Positions 7,138-16,898 of a stretch of DNA of 64,000 bases are shown here, piece by piece (position 1 is the first letter of the stretch; each line of letters starts with the position of its first letter). The stretch comes from Polaromonas glacialis (GTDB lineage Bacteria; Pseudomonadota; Gammaproteobacteria; Burkholderiales; Burkholderiaceae_C), in the NCBI RefSeq assembly GCF_000709345.1, contig NZ_KL448325.1:62001-126000 (forward strand), in the 5' to 3' direction. The translations under genes were made by a program, and so were the position numbers. Under the pieces are notes generated by a model. It ran no database searches, had not been told where the DNA came from, and saw only the letters and a program-made list of their open reading frames with translations.

Positions 7138-8874
7138 TCATAGATCCTCGGAGACGACTTGCGGCCTGAGCATCATGGCCGTCAGCGGTTTATCACTGGC
7201 CAGTGTCGGAAAAACGTTTTCGGTACGGTCGATCAAAACATCGACAAACACCAGGTTGTCTGAATCATGGACGGCATCGGCAAGCACCTGCGGCAAATCA
7301 AGGCTGCTTTTTACGCGTAGGCCACGATGGCCATAGGCTTCAGCCATCCCGACAAAGTCAGGAATCGATTCCATGTAAGACTGCGAGCGCCGGTTTTCAT
7401 GGAATAGCTCTTGCTGCTGGCGCACCATGCCCAGAAAATTGTTGTTGAGGCAGATGACCTTGATCGGAAGACGGTATTGCAGGCAGGTGGACAACTCTTT
7501 GGTGGACATCTGGATACTGCCGTCGCCGGTGATGCAGATCACCGTCGCGCCCGGATTGGCCATGGCCGCGCCGATGGCAGCTGGCAGGCCGAAGCCCATG
7601 GTGCCCAGTCCGCCCGAGTTGATCCACTTGCGCGGCTTCCTGAACTTGAAATACTGCGCCGTCCACATCTGGTGCTGGCCGACATCGGAGGTCACGATGA
7701 AGTCCTCGGCACCCGGCATTTGGGAAAGCAGTTCGATCACATGCTGCGGCTTGATCCGGTCAGATTTCTGATAGTCCAGGCAGCGCAGCGCGCGCCACGC
7801 CTCAATTTGCGCCAGCCAAGGGGCAAAGCGGCCAGCGTCTAGCGGATGGGGTTCGAGGTGCTCCAGAAGAAGATCGATGGCCTGGGCGCATTCGCCCACA
7901 ATCGGGATATGCACCGCGACGCGCTTGGAGATTGAGGTCGGATCCACGTCGATGTGAATGATCTTGCGCTGGGGCCGCATGAAGTCCTTGGGGTCGCCAA
8001 TGACGCGGTCATCGAACCGGGCGCCGATGGCGATCAACACGTCGCAATGCTGCATCGCCAGGTTCGCTTCATACAGGCCGTGCATGCCCAGCATCCCCAG
8101 GTACATCGGGTCAGTGGCAGAAAACGCACCCAAGCCCATCAAGGTACTGGTCACCGGCGCCCCAGTGGCGCGCGCGAGCTTTTGCAGACTCAGCGAAGCG
8201 TTGCCCAGCACGACGCCTCCGCCGTAATAGATCAGCGGCCGTTTAGCCTCGGCGATGGCCAGTGCAGCCGCTGCCAGCTGCCGCTGGGGAATGCTGCCGC
8301 CATGCCTGTACGCGCGGATGTTGACCTCGGCGGGGTAGTCGAACGAGCGTTTCATGGGCGCCGAGCTGATGTCGCGCGGCAGGTCGATCAGGACCGGGCC
8401 GGGCCGACCGGTGCGGGCTAGAAAGAAGGCTTTCTTGACCGTTTGCTCGATCTTCTCGGGATCCGTCAGCAGGAAGCTGTGCTTGACGCAGGAACGGGTG
8501 ATGCCCATCGTGTCCACTTCCTGGAAAGCATCCTGCCCCAGCATCTGGCTGGGTGCCTGTCCGGTCAACACCACCATCGGGATCGAGTCCATGAAGGCCG
8601 TCGCAATGCCGGTTAGCGCGTTGGTGACGCCCGGCCCCGAGGAGACCAGGCACACGCCAACGCGGCCGCTGGAACGCGCATAACCGTCGGCCGCATGGGC
8701 CGCGCTTTGTTCATGGCGAACCAGAACATGCTCAATCGCGCCGCTGCGGTCAAGCGCATCATAGATGGGCAGCGCGGCTCCGCCCGGGTAGCCGAAGACA
8801 TGGGTGACGCCTTCGGCTTGCAGTGCCTGGATCAGATGGTCGGCAGCAGTGGTGATAGTCGGTGGGTTTTTCAT
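7138..8874 (-). CDS. ilvB: Acetolactate synthase large (catalytic) subunit
   Basis: The 578-residue thiamine-diphosphate enzyme condenses two pyruvates to acetolactate. It has FGYPGGAALPIYDAL at the N-terminus, the catalytic Glu55 in VRHEQ, the FAD/thiamine middle region, and the GDGSIQMSTKELS thiamine-binding motif with NNNFLGMV. The usual MVRQWQ motif reads MVRQQQ: the conserved Trp is Gln487 (codon 7414-7416). E. coli AHAS I also has Gln there and lacks the strong 2-ketobutyrate preference. No small regulatory subunit (ilvH/ilvN) is adjacent. It lies 27 bp behind the E3 gene of pyruvate dehydrogenase on the same strand, so it is probably co-transcribed with a pyruvate-handling operon and may be a pyruvate-directed or overflow enzyme. 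Confidence 0.9.
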   Translation of the reverse strand: MKNPPTITTAADHLIQALQAEGVTHVFGYPGGAALPIYDALDRSGAIEHVLVRHEQSAAHAADGYARSSGRVGVCLVSSGPGVTNALTGIATAFMDSIPMVVLTGQAPSQMLGQDAFQEVDTMGITRSCVKHSFLLTDPEKIEQTVKKAFFLARTGRPGPVLIDLPRDISSAPMKRSFDYPAEVNIRAYRHGGSIPQRQLAAAALAIAEAKRPLIYYGGGVVLGNASLSLQKLARATGAPVTSTLMGLGAFSATDPMYLGMLGMHGLYEANLAMQHCDVLIAIGARFDDRVIGDPKDFMRPQRKIIHIDVDPTSISKRVAVHIPIVGECAQAIDLLLEHLEPHPLDAGRFAPWLAQIEAWRALRCLDYQKSDRIKPQHVIELLSQMPGAEDFIVTSDVGQHQMWTAQYFKFRKPRKWINSGGLGTMGFGLPAAIGAAMANPGATVICITGDGSIQMSTKELSTCLQYRLPIKVICLNNNFLGMVRQQQELFHENRRSQSYMESIPDFVGMAEAYGHRGLRVKSSLDLPQVLADAVHDSDNLVFVDVLIDRTENVFPTLASDKPLTAMMLRPQVVSEDL

Positions 8875-8901
8875 TGTGATAGGTCAAGAAGGTGGTTGCG
8901 C

Positions 8902-10773
8902 TCAACGTTTTGCCGGCGGCAAGTCCGTGCAACTGCCATGCGCCACTTCGGCCGCCATGGCGATGCTTTCTCCCAGCGTCGGATGCGGGTGAATCGTCTT
9001 GCCGATGTCCACCGCGTCGGCGCCCATTTCAATCGCCAATGCAATCTCGCCAATCATGTCGCCGGCATGCGTGCCGACCATGCCGCCGCCCAGAATCTTG
9101 CCGTGGCCGTGTGCCTCCGGTGAATCGTCGAACAGCAGCTTGGTGAAACCCTCGTCGCGGCCGTTGGCAATCGCGCGGCCTGAAGCCGTCCACGGGAACA
9201 GTCCCTTTTTCACCTTGATGCCCTGCGCCTTGGCCTGGTCTTCGGTCAGGCCAACCCAGGCCACCTCGGGGTCGGTGTAGGCGACGCTTGGAATCACCCG
9301 GGCGTTGAAGGCCGCTGCCGCCAGTTCCTTGTTGCCCTGCAGTTCGCCGGCGATCACTTCGGCGGCGACATGCGCTTCGTGCACCGCCTTGTGCGCCAGC
9401 ATCGACTGGCCGACGATGTCGCCGATGGCGAAGATGTGCTTGACGTTGGTGCGCATCTGGATATCCACCGGGATAAAGCCCCGGTCGGTCACGCTGACGC
9501 CGGCCTTGTCGGCGGCGATCTTCTTGCCGTTGGGGCTGCGGCCGACGGCCTGGAGCACCAGGTCGTAGGTTTGCAGCGCGGGCGCGGTGCCGCCCGGCTC
9601 GGCGCTTTCGAACGTCACCTCGATCCCTTCGGGCGTGGCCCTGGCGCCCACCGTTTTGGTCTTGAGCATGATGTTGTCAAAACGCGGCGCGTTCATCTTC
9701 TGCCAGACCTTGACCAGGTCGCGGTCGGCGCCCTGCATCAGGCCGTCCATCATTTCCACCACGTCCAGGCGGGCGCCCAGCGTGCTGTACACCGTGCCCA
9801 TTTCCAGGCCGATGATGCCGCCGCCCAGAATCAGCATGCGCTTGGGCACTTGCTTCAGTCCCAGTGCGCCGGTGGAATCGACCACGCGCGGATCGTCAGG
9901 CATGAACGGCAGGCGCATGGCTTGTGAGCCGGCGGCGATGATGCAGGTCTTGAAGCCGATGGTCTGCTTCTTGCCGGTCTTTTCCTGCGACGTGCCGCTG
10001 GTTTCCTCGACTTCGAGGTGGTTGGCGCCGGCAAAAGCGCCGTAGCCGCGCACCACGGTGACCTTGCGCATCTTGGCCATGGCGGCCAGCCCGCCGGTCA
10101 GCTTGCTCACCACCTTGTCCTTGTGGCCGCGCAGCATGTCGATGTTGAGGGTGGGCGCGCCGAAGTCAACGCCGAGCGCGGCCATGTGGCTGACCTCGTC
10201 CATCACGGCGGCCACATGCAGCAGCGCCTTGGAGGGAATGCAGCCTACGTTCAGGCAAACGCCGCCCAGCGCGGCGTAGCGCTCGACCAGCACCACCTTG
10301 AGGCCCAAATCAGCCGCGCGGAAGGCGGCCGAGTAGCCGCCGGGGCCGGCCCCCAGCACCAGAAGGTCGCAGTCCAGGTCGGCCGTACCGCCAAAGCTGG
10401 CGGCGGCCGGAGCCGGCGTTGTCGATGGCGCTGCAGCAGCGGGCGCTACTTTTCCAGCCGCTGCTGGTGCAGGCGCGGCCTGCGCAGGCGCCGGTTTTGG
10501 GGATTCAGCCGGAGCAGCGGCCGCGTTTCCAGCGCCAGCGACTTCCAGCGTCAGCACGACCGAGCCCTGCTTGACCATGTCGCCGAGCTTGACCAGGATG
10601 TCCTTGACCACGCCGCCGTGCGACGATGGGATTTCCATCGACGCCTTGTCGCTTTCCACGGTGATCAGGCTTTGTTCGGCCTTGATAGTGTCGCCGGGCT
10701 TGACCAGCACTTCAATGACGGACACTTCGTCAAAGTCGCCAATGTCGGGCACTTGAATATTGATGAATGCCAT
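8902..10773 (-). CDS. lpdA: Dihydrolipoyl dehydrogenase (E3) with N-terminal lipoyl domain
   Basis: The 623-residue protein starts with a lipoyl domain (Lys43 in [11 protein letters not shown]), a Pro/Ala-rich hinge at about 85-125, then a pyridine-nucleotide disulfide oxidoreductase: FAD motif GAGPGG at 141-146, redox pair Cys173/Cys178 in GGVCLNVGCIPSK, NAD site LILGGGIIGLEMG, and a C-terminal dimer domain with HPHPTLGES holding the catalytic His. It reoxidises dihydrolipoamide in the pyruvate dehydrogenase complex. Lipoyl-bearing E3 proteins are known from beta-proteobacteria and Neisseria. The start at 10773 (MAFINIQVPDIG) matches the lipoyl domain start; an in-frame GTG/ATG further upstream adds ten residues without support. 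Confidence 0.95.
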   Translation of the reverse strand: MAFINIQVPDIGDFDEVSVIEVLVKPGDTIKAEQSLITVESDKASMEIPSSHGGVVKDILVKLGDMVKQGSVVLTLEVAGAGNAAAAPAESPKPAPAQAAPAPAAAGKVAPAAAAPSTTPAPAAASFGGTADLDCDLLVLGAGPGGYSAAFRAADLGLKVVLVERYAALGGVCLNVGCIPSKALLHVAAVMDEVSHMAALGVDFGAPTLNIDMLRGHKDKVVSKLTGGLAAMAKMRKVTVVRGYGAFAGANHLEVEETSGTSQEKTGKKQTIGFKTCIIAAGSQAMRLPFMPDDPRVVDSTGALGLKQVPKRMLILGGGIIGLEMGTVYSTLGARLDVVEMMDGLMQGADRDLVKVWQKMNAPRFDNIMLKTKTVGARATPEGIEVTFESAEPGGTAPALQTYDLVLQAVGRSPNGKKIAADKAGVSVTDRGFIPVDIQMRTNVKHIFAIGDIVGQSMLAHKAVHEAHVAAEVIAGELQGNKELAAAAFNARVIPSVAYTDPEVAWVGLTEDQAKAQGIKVKKGLFPWTASGRAIANGRDEGFTKLLFDDSPEAHGHGKILGGGMVGTHAGDMIGEIALAIEMGADAVDIGKTIHPHPTLGESIAMAAEVAHGSCTDLPPAKR

Positions 10774-10851
10774 TTTCTCTTTCGTACAGGCAGTTGAGGC
10801 CACCGCCGGGCCTCGGAACAGGCAGCGGTCAACCTTGGAGCGTTTTGGTTT

Positions 10852-12546
10852 TTAAAGCAGGATGCGGCGAAAATCCGCCAGCACCTGGCCAAAGTACGCA
10901 TTGAAACGCGCCGCCGCCGCGCCATCAATCACACGGTGATCCCAGCTCAGGCTCATCGGCTGCATCAGGCGCGGCTGGAAAGCCTTGCCGTCCCAGACGG
11001 GTTCGATGCGGCTCTTGCACACGCCCATGATCGCCACCTCGGGTGCATTGATGATGGGCGTGAAGTAGCGCCCGCCAATGCCGCCCAGCGACGAGATCGT
11101 GAAGCACGCCCCCTGCATGTCCGCCGGACCGAGCTTACCGTCGCGCGCTTTCTTGGCCAGCTCGCCCATTTCCTGCGAAATCTGGATGATGCCTTTCTTG
11201 TCGGCGTCCTTGATCACTGGAACCACCAAGCCGTTGGGCGTGTCGGCGGCAAAGGCAATATTGAAATACTGCTTGAGCACCAGCTGGTCGCCGTCGAGCG
11301 AAGCATTGAACTGCGGGAACTTCTTGAGCGCAGCCACCGAGGCCTTGATCAGGAAGGCCAGCATCGTGATCTTCACGCCGGATTTCTCGTTTTCCTTGTT
11401 CATCTGCACGCGGAAGGCTTCGAGCTCGGTGATGTCAGCGTCGTCGTGGTTGCAGACGTGCGGAATCATCACCCAGTTGCGGTGCAGGTTGGCGCCGCTG
11501 ATCTTCTTGATGCGCGACAAGGGCTGGCGCTCGACCGGGCCGAATTTGGTGAAATCGACCTTGGGCCACGGCAGCAGGTCCAGCCCTGCGCCCGTGCCGC
11601 CGCTGGCTGCAGCGGCAGGCGTCGGGGCTTTGGCCACCTGCGCCTGGGTGCGGGTGTCGCCGGCCATCACGGCTTTGGTGAAACCCTGGACATCGTCCTG
11701 CGTGATGCGGCCCTTGGGGCCGGAGCCCTTGAGTTCGGCCAGCGGCACGCCCAGTTCACGGGCAAACTTGCGCACCGACGGCGAGGCATGCGGCAAGCCG
11801 CCCTGCGGCGCGGCCGTGGGTTCGTGTGCGGGCTGGGCCTGGGGCGCTGCGGCTGGCGCAGGCGCTGCAGCCGCCGGTGTGGTTGCGGCTGGAGCAGCCG
11901 GGGCTGCGGCCGGTGCCGGTGCAGGCGCACTTGCCGCCGCAGCGGCCGAGCCTTCCAGAATCGCCAGCAGGTCGCCGATATTGACGGTGTCGCCCAGCTT
12001 GACCTTGAGCTCCTTGATCACGCCGGCGGTGGAAGACGGAATCTCCATCGAGGCCTTGTCGGACTCGACCGTGATCAGCGATTGCTCGACCTTGACGGTG
12101 TCGCCCGTCTTGACCAGCACCTCGATCACGACCACATCCTTGAAGTCGCCAATGTCGGGAACGCGCACTTCGACCGGGCCTGCGGCCGCTGCCTGGGCAG
12201 GAGCCGAAGCAGGCGCTACCGGCGCAGCAGCTGGCGCTTCTGTTTTGATAGCTGCCGGCGCATTCTCAGCTTGCGCAGGAGCCTGTTTTGGCTCGGATTG
12301 TGCGGCGCCCGCCACTTCCAGTGTCAGCACGACCGAACCCTGCTTGACCTTGTCGTCGAGCTTGACCTTGATGTCCTTGACCACGCCGGCGTGGCTGGAG
12401 GGAATCTCCATCGAGGCCTTGTCGGACTCGACCGTGATGAGCGACTGCTCGGCCGTCACGGTATCGCCCGGCTTGACCAGCAGTTCGATGACCGTCACTT
12501 CGTCAAAGTCCCCGATGTCAGGGACTTGAATATCAATAAGAGACAT
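10852..12546 (-). CDS. aceF: Dihydrolipoamide acetyltransferase (E2) of pyruvate dehydrogenase
   Basis: The 564-residue protein carries two lipoyl domains with lysines at 43 and 164 (both in [12 protein letters not shown]), Ala/Pro-rich linkers, a peripheral-subunit-binding domain at about 253-290 ([24 protein letters not shown]), and a catalytic acetyltransferase domain ending in [16 protein letters not shown], where His537 and Asp541 are the expected active-site residues. It forms the core of the complex and transfers acetyl groups to CoA. It sits 46 bp behind aceE and 78 bp before the E3 gene, giving the order E1-E2-E3 on the minus strand. Confidence 0.96.
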   Translation of the reverse strand: MSLIDIQVPDIGDFDEVTVIELLVKPGDTVTAEQSLITVESDKASMEIPSSHAGVVKDIKVKLDDKVKQGSVVLTLEVAGAAQSEPKQAPAQAENAPAAIKTEAPAAAPVAPASAPAQAAAAGPVEVRVPDIGDFKDVVVIEVLVKTGDTVKVEQSLITVESDKASMEIPSSTAGVIKELKVKLGDTVNIGDLLAILEGSAAAAASAPAPAPAAAPAAPAATTPAAAAPAPAAAPQAQPAHEPTAAPQGGLPHASPSVRKFARELGVPLAELKGSGPKGRITQDDVQGFTKAVMAGDTRTQAQVAKAPTPAAAASGGTGAGLDLLPWPKVDFTKFGPVERQPLSRIKKISGANLHRNWVMIPHVCNHDDADITELEAFRVQMNKENEKSGVKITMLAFLIKASVAALKKFPQFNASLDGDQLVLKQYFNIAFAADTPNGLVVPVIKDADKKGIIQISQEMGELAKKARDGKLGPADMQGACFTISSLGGIGGRYFTPIINAPEVAIMGVCKSRIEPVWDGKAFQPRLMQPMSLSWDHRVIDGAAAARFNAYFGQVLADFRRILL

Positions 12547-12592
12547 GCGTTTCCTTGTTCTTGTTGTTCAGGTGCAGAGCAGATGGGCCGGG

Positions 12593-15271
12593 TCAGTCCT
12601 GGGCCAGCAGCGTGAGGGCGGCCTGGACGATGCTGGCGGCATCGACGCCAAAGAAGGCGCGCAGTGCCGCGCGCGTGTCACTCCGGCCAAAACCGTCCGT
12701 GCCCAGGGTAAGGTAGTCACGCCCGTCGGGCACGAAGGCGCGCACGCTTTCCGGCACGGCACGGACATAGTCGGTCGCGGCAATGATGGGGCCACGGCTT
12801 TTGCGCAGCATGCCGGCAATGAACGGAACCGACTCGCTCTTCTTGCCCGCTGGCGTGTGCTGGGTGCTGGCTTGGCCTTCGCGTGCGAGTTCGCTCCAGC
12901 TGGTCACGCTGAACACGGTCACCGAGATGCCCTGCCCGGCCAGCTGCTGCGCAGCCTTGATCACCTCCAGAAGGATGGCACCGGACCCCATCAAGGTCAC
13001 TTCTTTGGGCGCTTCATCGCCCTGCGCTTGACCATCGCCGCCCAAGTAGCTATTGAATTTATAGCACCCTCGAATCACGTCGGCCGCCGCGCCGTCGGGC
13101 AGGCTGGGCTGGGCGTAGTTCTCGTTCATCATGGTGATGTAGTAGAAAACGTCCTTTTGCTCCACCATCATCTCGCGCATGCCGTGGTCGATGATGACGG
13201 CCAACTCGCCGGCAAATGCCGGGTCGTAGGCCTTGCAATTGGGAATGGTCGCCGCAACGAGGTGACTGGTGCCGTCCTGGTGTTGCAGCCCTTCGCCGCC
13301 CAGCGTGGTGCGGCCCGACGTGGCGCCGAGCAAAAAGCCGCGCGCCCGCTGATCGGCTGCGGCCCAGATCTGGTCGCCCACGCGCTGAAAGCCGAACATG
13401 GAGTAATAGATGTAGAACGGCAGCATGGCCAGGCCATGCACGCTGTAGCTGGTGGACGCCGCGGTCCAGCTGGCCAGTGCGCCCGCCTCGGAAATGCCTT
13501 CTTCCAGGATCTGGCCGTCCATGGCTTCGCGGTAGCTCAGCACCGAGCCGATGTCTTCCGGCGCGTAGCGCTGGCCCACGCTGGAATAGATGCCGACCTG
13601 CTTGAACAGGTTTGCCATGCCGAAGGTCCGGGCCTCGTCGGCCACGATCGGCACGATGCGTTGGCCCAAGGCCGGGTCCTTGAGCAAGCCGCCCAGCATG
13701 CGCACAAACGCCATGGTGGTGCTCATCTCCTTGCCGTCGGCCTTGAGGGCGAACTGGGCGTAGCTGGCAATCTCGGGCACGGCGACCTGCTCGCACGCGG
13801 TGTAGCGCTTGGGCAGGTAGCCGCCCAGTTTCTGGCGCTGCGCATGCAAATATTGCATCTCGGGGCTGTCCGCCGGAGGCTGGTAAAAGTTCAGGGACGT
13901 GACCTGCTCGTCCGTCAAGGGCAGCTGGAAGCGATTGCGAAACGCAATCAGGTCGGTCTCGTCAAACTTCTTCTGGCTGTGCGTGGTCATCTTGCCTTGG
14001 CCCGCGCTGCCCATGCCGTAGCCTTTCTTGGTATGCGCCAGGATCACCGTGGGCTGGCCCTGGTGCTGCGCGGCAGCCGCATAAGCGGCGTAGATCTTCA
14101 CCATGTCGTGGCCGCCGCGCTTGAGCCGGTCAATCTGTTCGTCGGTCATGCCTTGAGCCAGCGCGGCCAGGGCCTCGTTCTGGTCAAAGAAGTGTTCCCG
14201 GTTGTAGCGCCCGTCCTTGGCGGCAAACGTCTGCATTTGGCCGTCCACCGTGTTCGCAAAGACCTTGGCGAGCGCACCGGTCACATCGCGTGCAAAGAGG
14301 CCGTCCCAGTCGCTGCCCCACACCAGCTTGATGACGTTCCAGCCGGCACCTAGAAACAGCTGCTCGAGCTCGTCGATGATGCGGCCATTGCCGCGCACCG
14401 GGCCGTCGAGCCGCTGCAAGTTGCAGTTGACCACCCAGACCAGGTTGTCCAGCTTTTCACGTGCGGCCAGCGTGAGCGCACTCATCGATTCGGGCTCATC
14501 CATCTCGCCGTCGCCAAACACGCCCCAGACCTTTCTGGCCGAGCAGTCGAGCAGCTGGCGATGCGTGAGGTAGCGCATGAAGCGCGCGTGGTAGATCGAG
14601 CTGATCGGGCCGATGCCCATCGAGCCAGTGGGGAACTGCCAGAAATCGGGCATGAGGTAGGGATGAGGATAGCTGCACAAGCCGCGCGGTCCTGTTCCGG
14701 TCACGGCTGCGGGCGCCGTCAATTCCTGGCGGTAGTAGCTCAAATCCTCGACGTTCAGCCGCCCTTCTAGATAGGCCCGGGCATACACCCCTGGCGAGCT
14801 GTGCGGCTGGAAGAACACCAGGTCGCCCAGGTGCTGACGCCCGGGTTCGTCGCAGCGCGCTTGGAAGAAATGGTTGTAGCCGGTCTCGAACAGATCGGCC
14901 GCACTTGCATAGCTGGCGATGTGGCCGCCGAGTTCGCCATAGGCCTGGTTGGCCCGCACCACCATGGCCAGCGCATTCCAGCGCACGAGCGAGGCCAAAC
15001 GTTCTTCCATGGCCAGGTCGCCCGGAAAGACGGGCTGGTTGTCCACGTGGATCGTATTCACATAAGGCGTTCCGCGTGCCGGCTGCCAGGCGATCTTCGG
15101 ATCTCGGCTCATCGCATCGAGCATGTCCAGAATTTGCCGCGTGCGCTCCGGACCGGACGCGTCAAGCAGGGACAGCAGCGCAGCGCGCCATTCGGCGCTT
15201 TCCCTAGGATCAGGATCGATGGACTCAACAGAAGAAAAGGAAACAGGGAGGTGTTGCATGGAAAGTCTCAT
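12593..15271 (-). CDS. aceE: Pyruvate dehydrogenase E1 component, homodimeric type
   Basis: The 892-residue protein is close to the E. coli length of 887. It shows the thiamine motif GDGEMDEPES and VNCNLQRLDGPVRGNG, plus conserved HTKKGYGMG and EGLQHQDGTSH regions. It decarboxylates pyruvate and acetylates the lipoyl arms of E2. Two starts are possible, 15271 and 15259 (MQHLPVSF); neither has a strong ribosome site, so the first is kept with some doubt. It heads a - strand operon with aceF, lpdA and ilvB, and shares a 122-bp upstream region with a divergent Lrp/AsnC gene. Confidence 0.96.
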   Translation of the reverse strand: MRLSMQHLPVSFSSVESIDPDPRESAEWRAALLSLLDASGPERTRQILDMLDAMSRDPKIAWQPARGTPYVNTIHVDNQPVFPGDLAMEERLASLVRWNALAMVVRANQAYGELGGHIASYASAADLFETGYNHFFQARCDEPGRQHLGDLVFFQPHSSPGVYARAYLEGRLNVEDLSYYRQELTAPAAVTGTGPRGLCSYPHPYLMPDFWQFPTGSMGIGPISSIYHARFMRYLTHRQLLDCSARKVWGVFGDGEMDEPESMSALTLAAREKLDNLVWVVNCNLQRLDGPVRGNGRIIDELEQLFLGAGWNVIKLVWGSDWDGLFARDVTGALAKVFANTVDGQMQTFAAKDGRYNREHFFDQNEALAALAQGMTDEQIDRLKRGGHDMVKIYAAYAAAAQHQGQPTVILAHTKKGYGMGSAGQGKMTTHSQKKFDETDLIAFRNRFQLPLTDEQVTSLNFYQPPADSPEMQYLHAQRQKLGGYLPKRYTACEQVAVPEIASYAQFALKADGKEMSTTMAFVRMLGGLLKDPALGQRIVPIVADEARTFGMANLFKQVGIYSSVGQRYAPEDIGSVLSYREAMDGQILEEGISEAGALASWTAASTSYSVHGLAMLPFYIYYSMFGFQRVGDQIWAAADQRARGFLLGATSGRTTLGGEGLQHQDGTSHLVAATIPNCKAYDPAFAGELAVIIDHGMREMMVEQKDVFYYITMMNENYAQPSLPDGAAADVIRGCYKFNSYLGGDGQAQGDEAPKEVTLMGSGAILLEVIKAAQQLAGQGISVTVFSVTSWSELAREGQASTQHTPAGKKSESVPFIAGMLRKSRGPIIAATDYVRAVPESVRAFVPDGRDYLTLGTDGFGRSDTRAALRAFFGVDAASIVQAALTLLAQD

Positions 15272-15323
15272 TTAATAAGGTCTGAACAGTTGCTCTACTG
15301 TAAAAAGAGAACAGCAAAATTTG

Positions 15324-15338
15324 TAGCTTAAATAGCTA
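15324..15338. promoter_or_regulatory. Lrp-type dyad between aceE and the Lrp/AsnC gene
   Basis: TAGCTTAAATAGCTA is a perfect 5-5-5 dyad (TAGCT/AGCTA), the size and layout of Lrp-family sites; it keeps the outer YAG and CTR positions of the E. coli Lrp consensus. ACAG/CTGT half-sites occur next to it at 15289-15315. The location between the divergent aceE and regulator genes makes control of both plausible. Confidence 0.5.
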
Positions 15339-15393
15339 AACTATGAGGCATTCACCGGCAGATCGTGCCGTAAATCCAAGGTTTTAAAGCATT

Positions 15394-15858
15394 ATGGAAA
15401 TTGACAGCACTGATCTGAAGATACTCAACGAATTGCAGGCCGATGCCAGCCTGTCGAATGTGGAGCTTGCCCGGCGTGTTTACCTCTCCCCCTCGCCCTG
15501 CTTGACGCGCGTTCGCGCGCTGGAGGCGCAGGGCTTGATCCGGCAATACGTGGCCTTGCTGGACGCCAAACAACTGGGCCTGCACCTCAATGTGTTCATC
15601 TCCATCAGCCTCAAACAGCAAAGTCGCAAGGCGCTGCAGGCGTTTGAAGAACGCATTTGCGTGCGCGACGAGGTCATGGAGTGCTACCTGATGACTGGGG
15701 ACGCGGACTACCTGCTGCGCGTGGCCATTGCCGACATGCCGGCGCTGGAGAGGTTCATTCTGGAGCAGTTGGCGCCGATCGCACAGGTCGAAAAGATCCG
15801 CTCCAGCTTCGCGCTCAAGCAGGTCCGCTACAAGACAGCCTTGCCATTGAGTCTTTAA
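15394..15858 (+). CDS. Lrp/AsnC-family transcriptional regulator
   Basis: The 154-residue protein has the family layout: helix-turn-helix at about 5-50 ([19 protein letters not shown], then [19 protein letters not shown]) and a RAM ligand-binding domain ([18 protein letters not shown]). Lrp-type proteins act as dimers or octamers and sense amino or keto acids. It is divergent from the pyruvate dehydrogenase operon across 122 bp that hold an Lrp-like dyad, so it probably regulates aceE-aceF-lpdA-ilvB and itself. The ligand is unknown; pyruvate or a branched-chain amino acid would make sense because acetolactate synthase is in the operon. Confidence 0.88.
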   Translation: MEIDSTDLKILNELQADASLSNVELARRVYLSPSPCLTRVRALEAQGLIRQYVALLDAKQLGLHLNVFISISLKQQSRKALQAFEERICVRDEVMECYLMTGDADYLLRVAIADMPALERFILEQLAPIAQVEKIRSSFALKQVRYKTALPLSL

Positions 15859-15948
15859 TTTCACAAAGTCGTGACGCTACTGTGTCAAGGAGGGGGAAAA
15901 GCGTCATGAACGAGATGCCTCACGGTAGTACGCAGCCGGGGGCCAGGT

Positions 15949-16866
15949 TCACTGCGCTGGATGAAAGGGCGTGCCTGCTGCCCGCTGCAAAAGAAGAGAA
16001 AAATGTTCCGCAGCCGGGGTCAGGGGAAACCGGACAGGATGCATTTGCACAATCTCCGGGGCTGCCAGTTGTTCCTCAATGGCAATGCTGACAAGAATTC
16101 CGGCAAACAGCGGGCTCGACGACCAGACCCTCGGCAAAATAGCCAGCGCGTCAGTGGTGCCGAGCAGCGCGACAAGGACCAGCATCGATTCAGCCCGCGT
16201 CCGCACGGCCGGGCTTGGCAAGCCGTATTGGGAAAAAACTTCCTCAAACTCCTCTTCGACGCGATCACGCAATCCGGCAATCAGCCACTCGGCATCGACC
16301 AGCGCTGCCAGGCTTTTTGAACCCGCCAGCGGATGCCCTTTGCGCGCCATGATCACGCGCTCGTTATCGGCGATGCGCTCGATGCAGTAGCCTATACCCC
16401 TCTCTTTTTCAGGACGTGGCCCGATATAAAAATCGAGTTCTCCGTCGCGAAGTCTGTGTTCGATCAGGGGGAACTGCCCCTCCACGAATCGAACACTGAT
16501 GGCGGGCCAAACTTTGCGGAACTGGGGATAGGCATGGGGCAAGAGCCCCAGAACGGCCGCGCTGGACAGGGAAACGGACACCGTGCCGCGCAGGTCACCC
16601 TGGAACTGGCGCGCCTCCTCAAAACCGCGTCGTATGGATTGCGTGGCAATCTGCGCGCGAATGAGGAATTTTTCACCCGCCGGCGTGAGGACAACCCCCC
16701 GCGCATGCCGCTCGAAAAGCGGCACGCCCAGTTCTTCCTCCAGCTCCTGCAAACTGCGTGAAATCGCCGGTTGCGTCAGACCCAAAGACACTGCAGCACT
16801 TCGCAGGCTGCGAGAGTTGGCGATGGCCATGAAATCACGCAGATGGCGGCTTTTGAGCATAAGCAT
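15949..16866 (-). CDS. LysR-family transcriptional regulator
   Basis: The 305-residue protein has the N-terminal winged helix (KSRHLRDFMAIANSRSLRS, LTQPAISRSLQELEEELGV, HARGVVLTPAGEKF) and a LysR effector domain (RGTVSVSLSSAAVLGL, ELDFYIGPRPEKERG). It belongs to the same branch as the regulators at 31928 and 33161, which share the SRxxELExELxxxLxERHARGVVLT pattern. It is the last gene of a co-directional set Bug-monooxygenase-dioxygenase-SnoaL-FAH-LysR, 32 bp behind the FAH gene, and so is probably part of the operon it controls. A second ATG six bases downstream is possible. Confidence 0.88.
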   Translation of the reverse strand: MLMLKSRHLRDFMAIANSRSLRSAAVSLGLTQPAISRSLQELEEELGVPLFERHARGVVLTPAGEKFLIRAQIATQSIRRGFEEARQFQGDLRGTVSVSLSSAAVLGLLPHAYPQFRKVWPAISVRFVEGQFPLIEHRLRDGELDFYIGPRPEKERGIGYCIERIADNERVIMARKGHPLAGSKSLAALVDAEWLIAGLRDRVEEEFEEVFSQYGLPSPAVRTRAESMLVLVALLGTTDALAILPRVWSSSPLFAGILVSIAIEEQLAAPEIVQMHPVRFPLTPAAEHFSLLLQRAAGTPFHPAQ

Positions 16867-16898
16867 GGCAGTCTAAGTCTTGCCCAACCAACAGCGTG

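Noticed and set aside
10018-14353. Long plus-strand open frames (up to about 600 codons) opposite lpdA, aceF and aceE
   Set aside because: They are antisense shadows of highly GC-biased genes; their translations are His/Gly/Arg-rich, without domains, and the minus-strand genes carry full family motifs.
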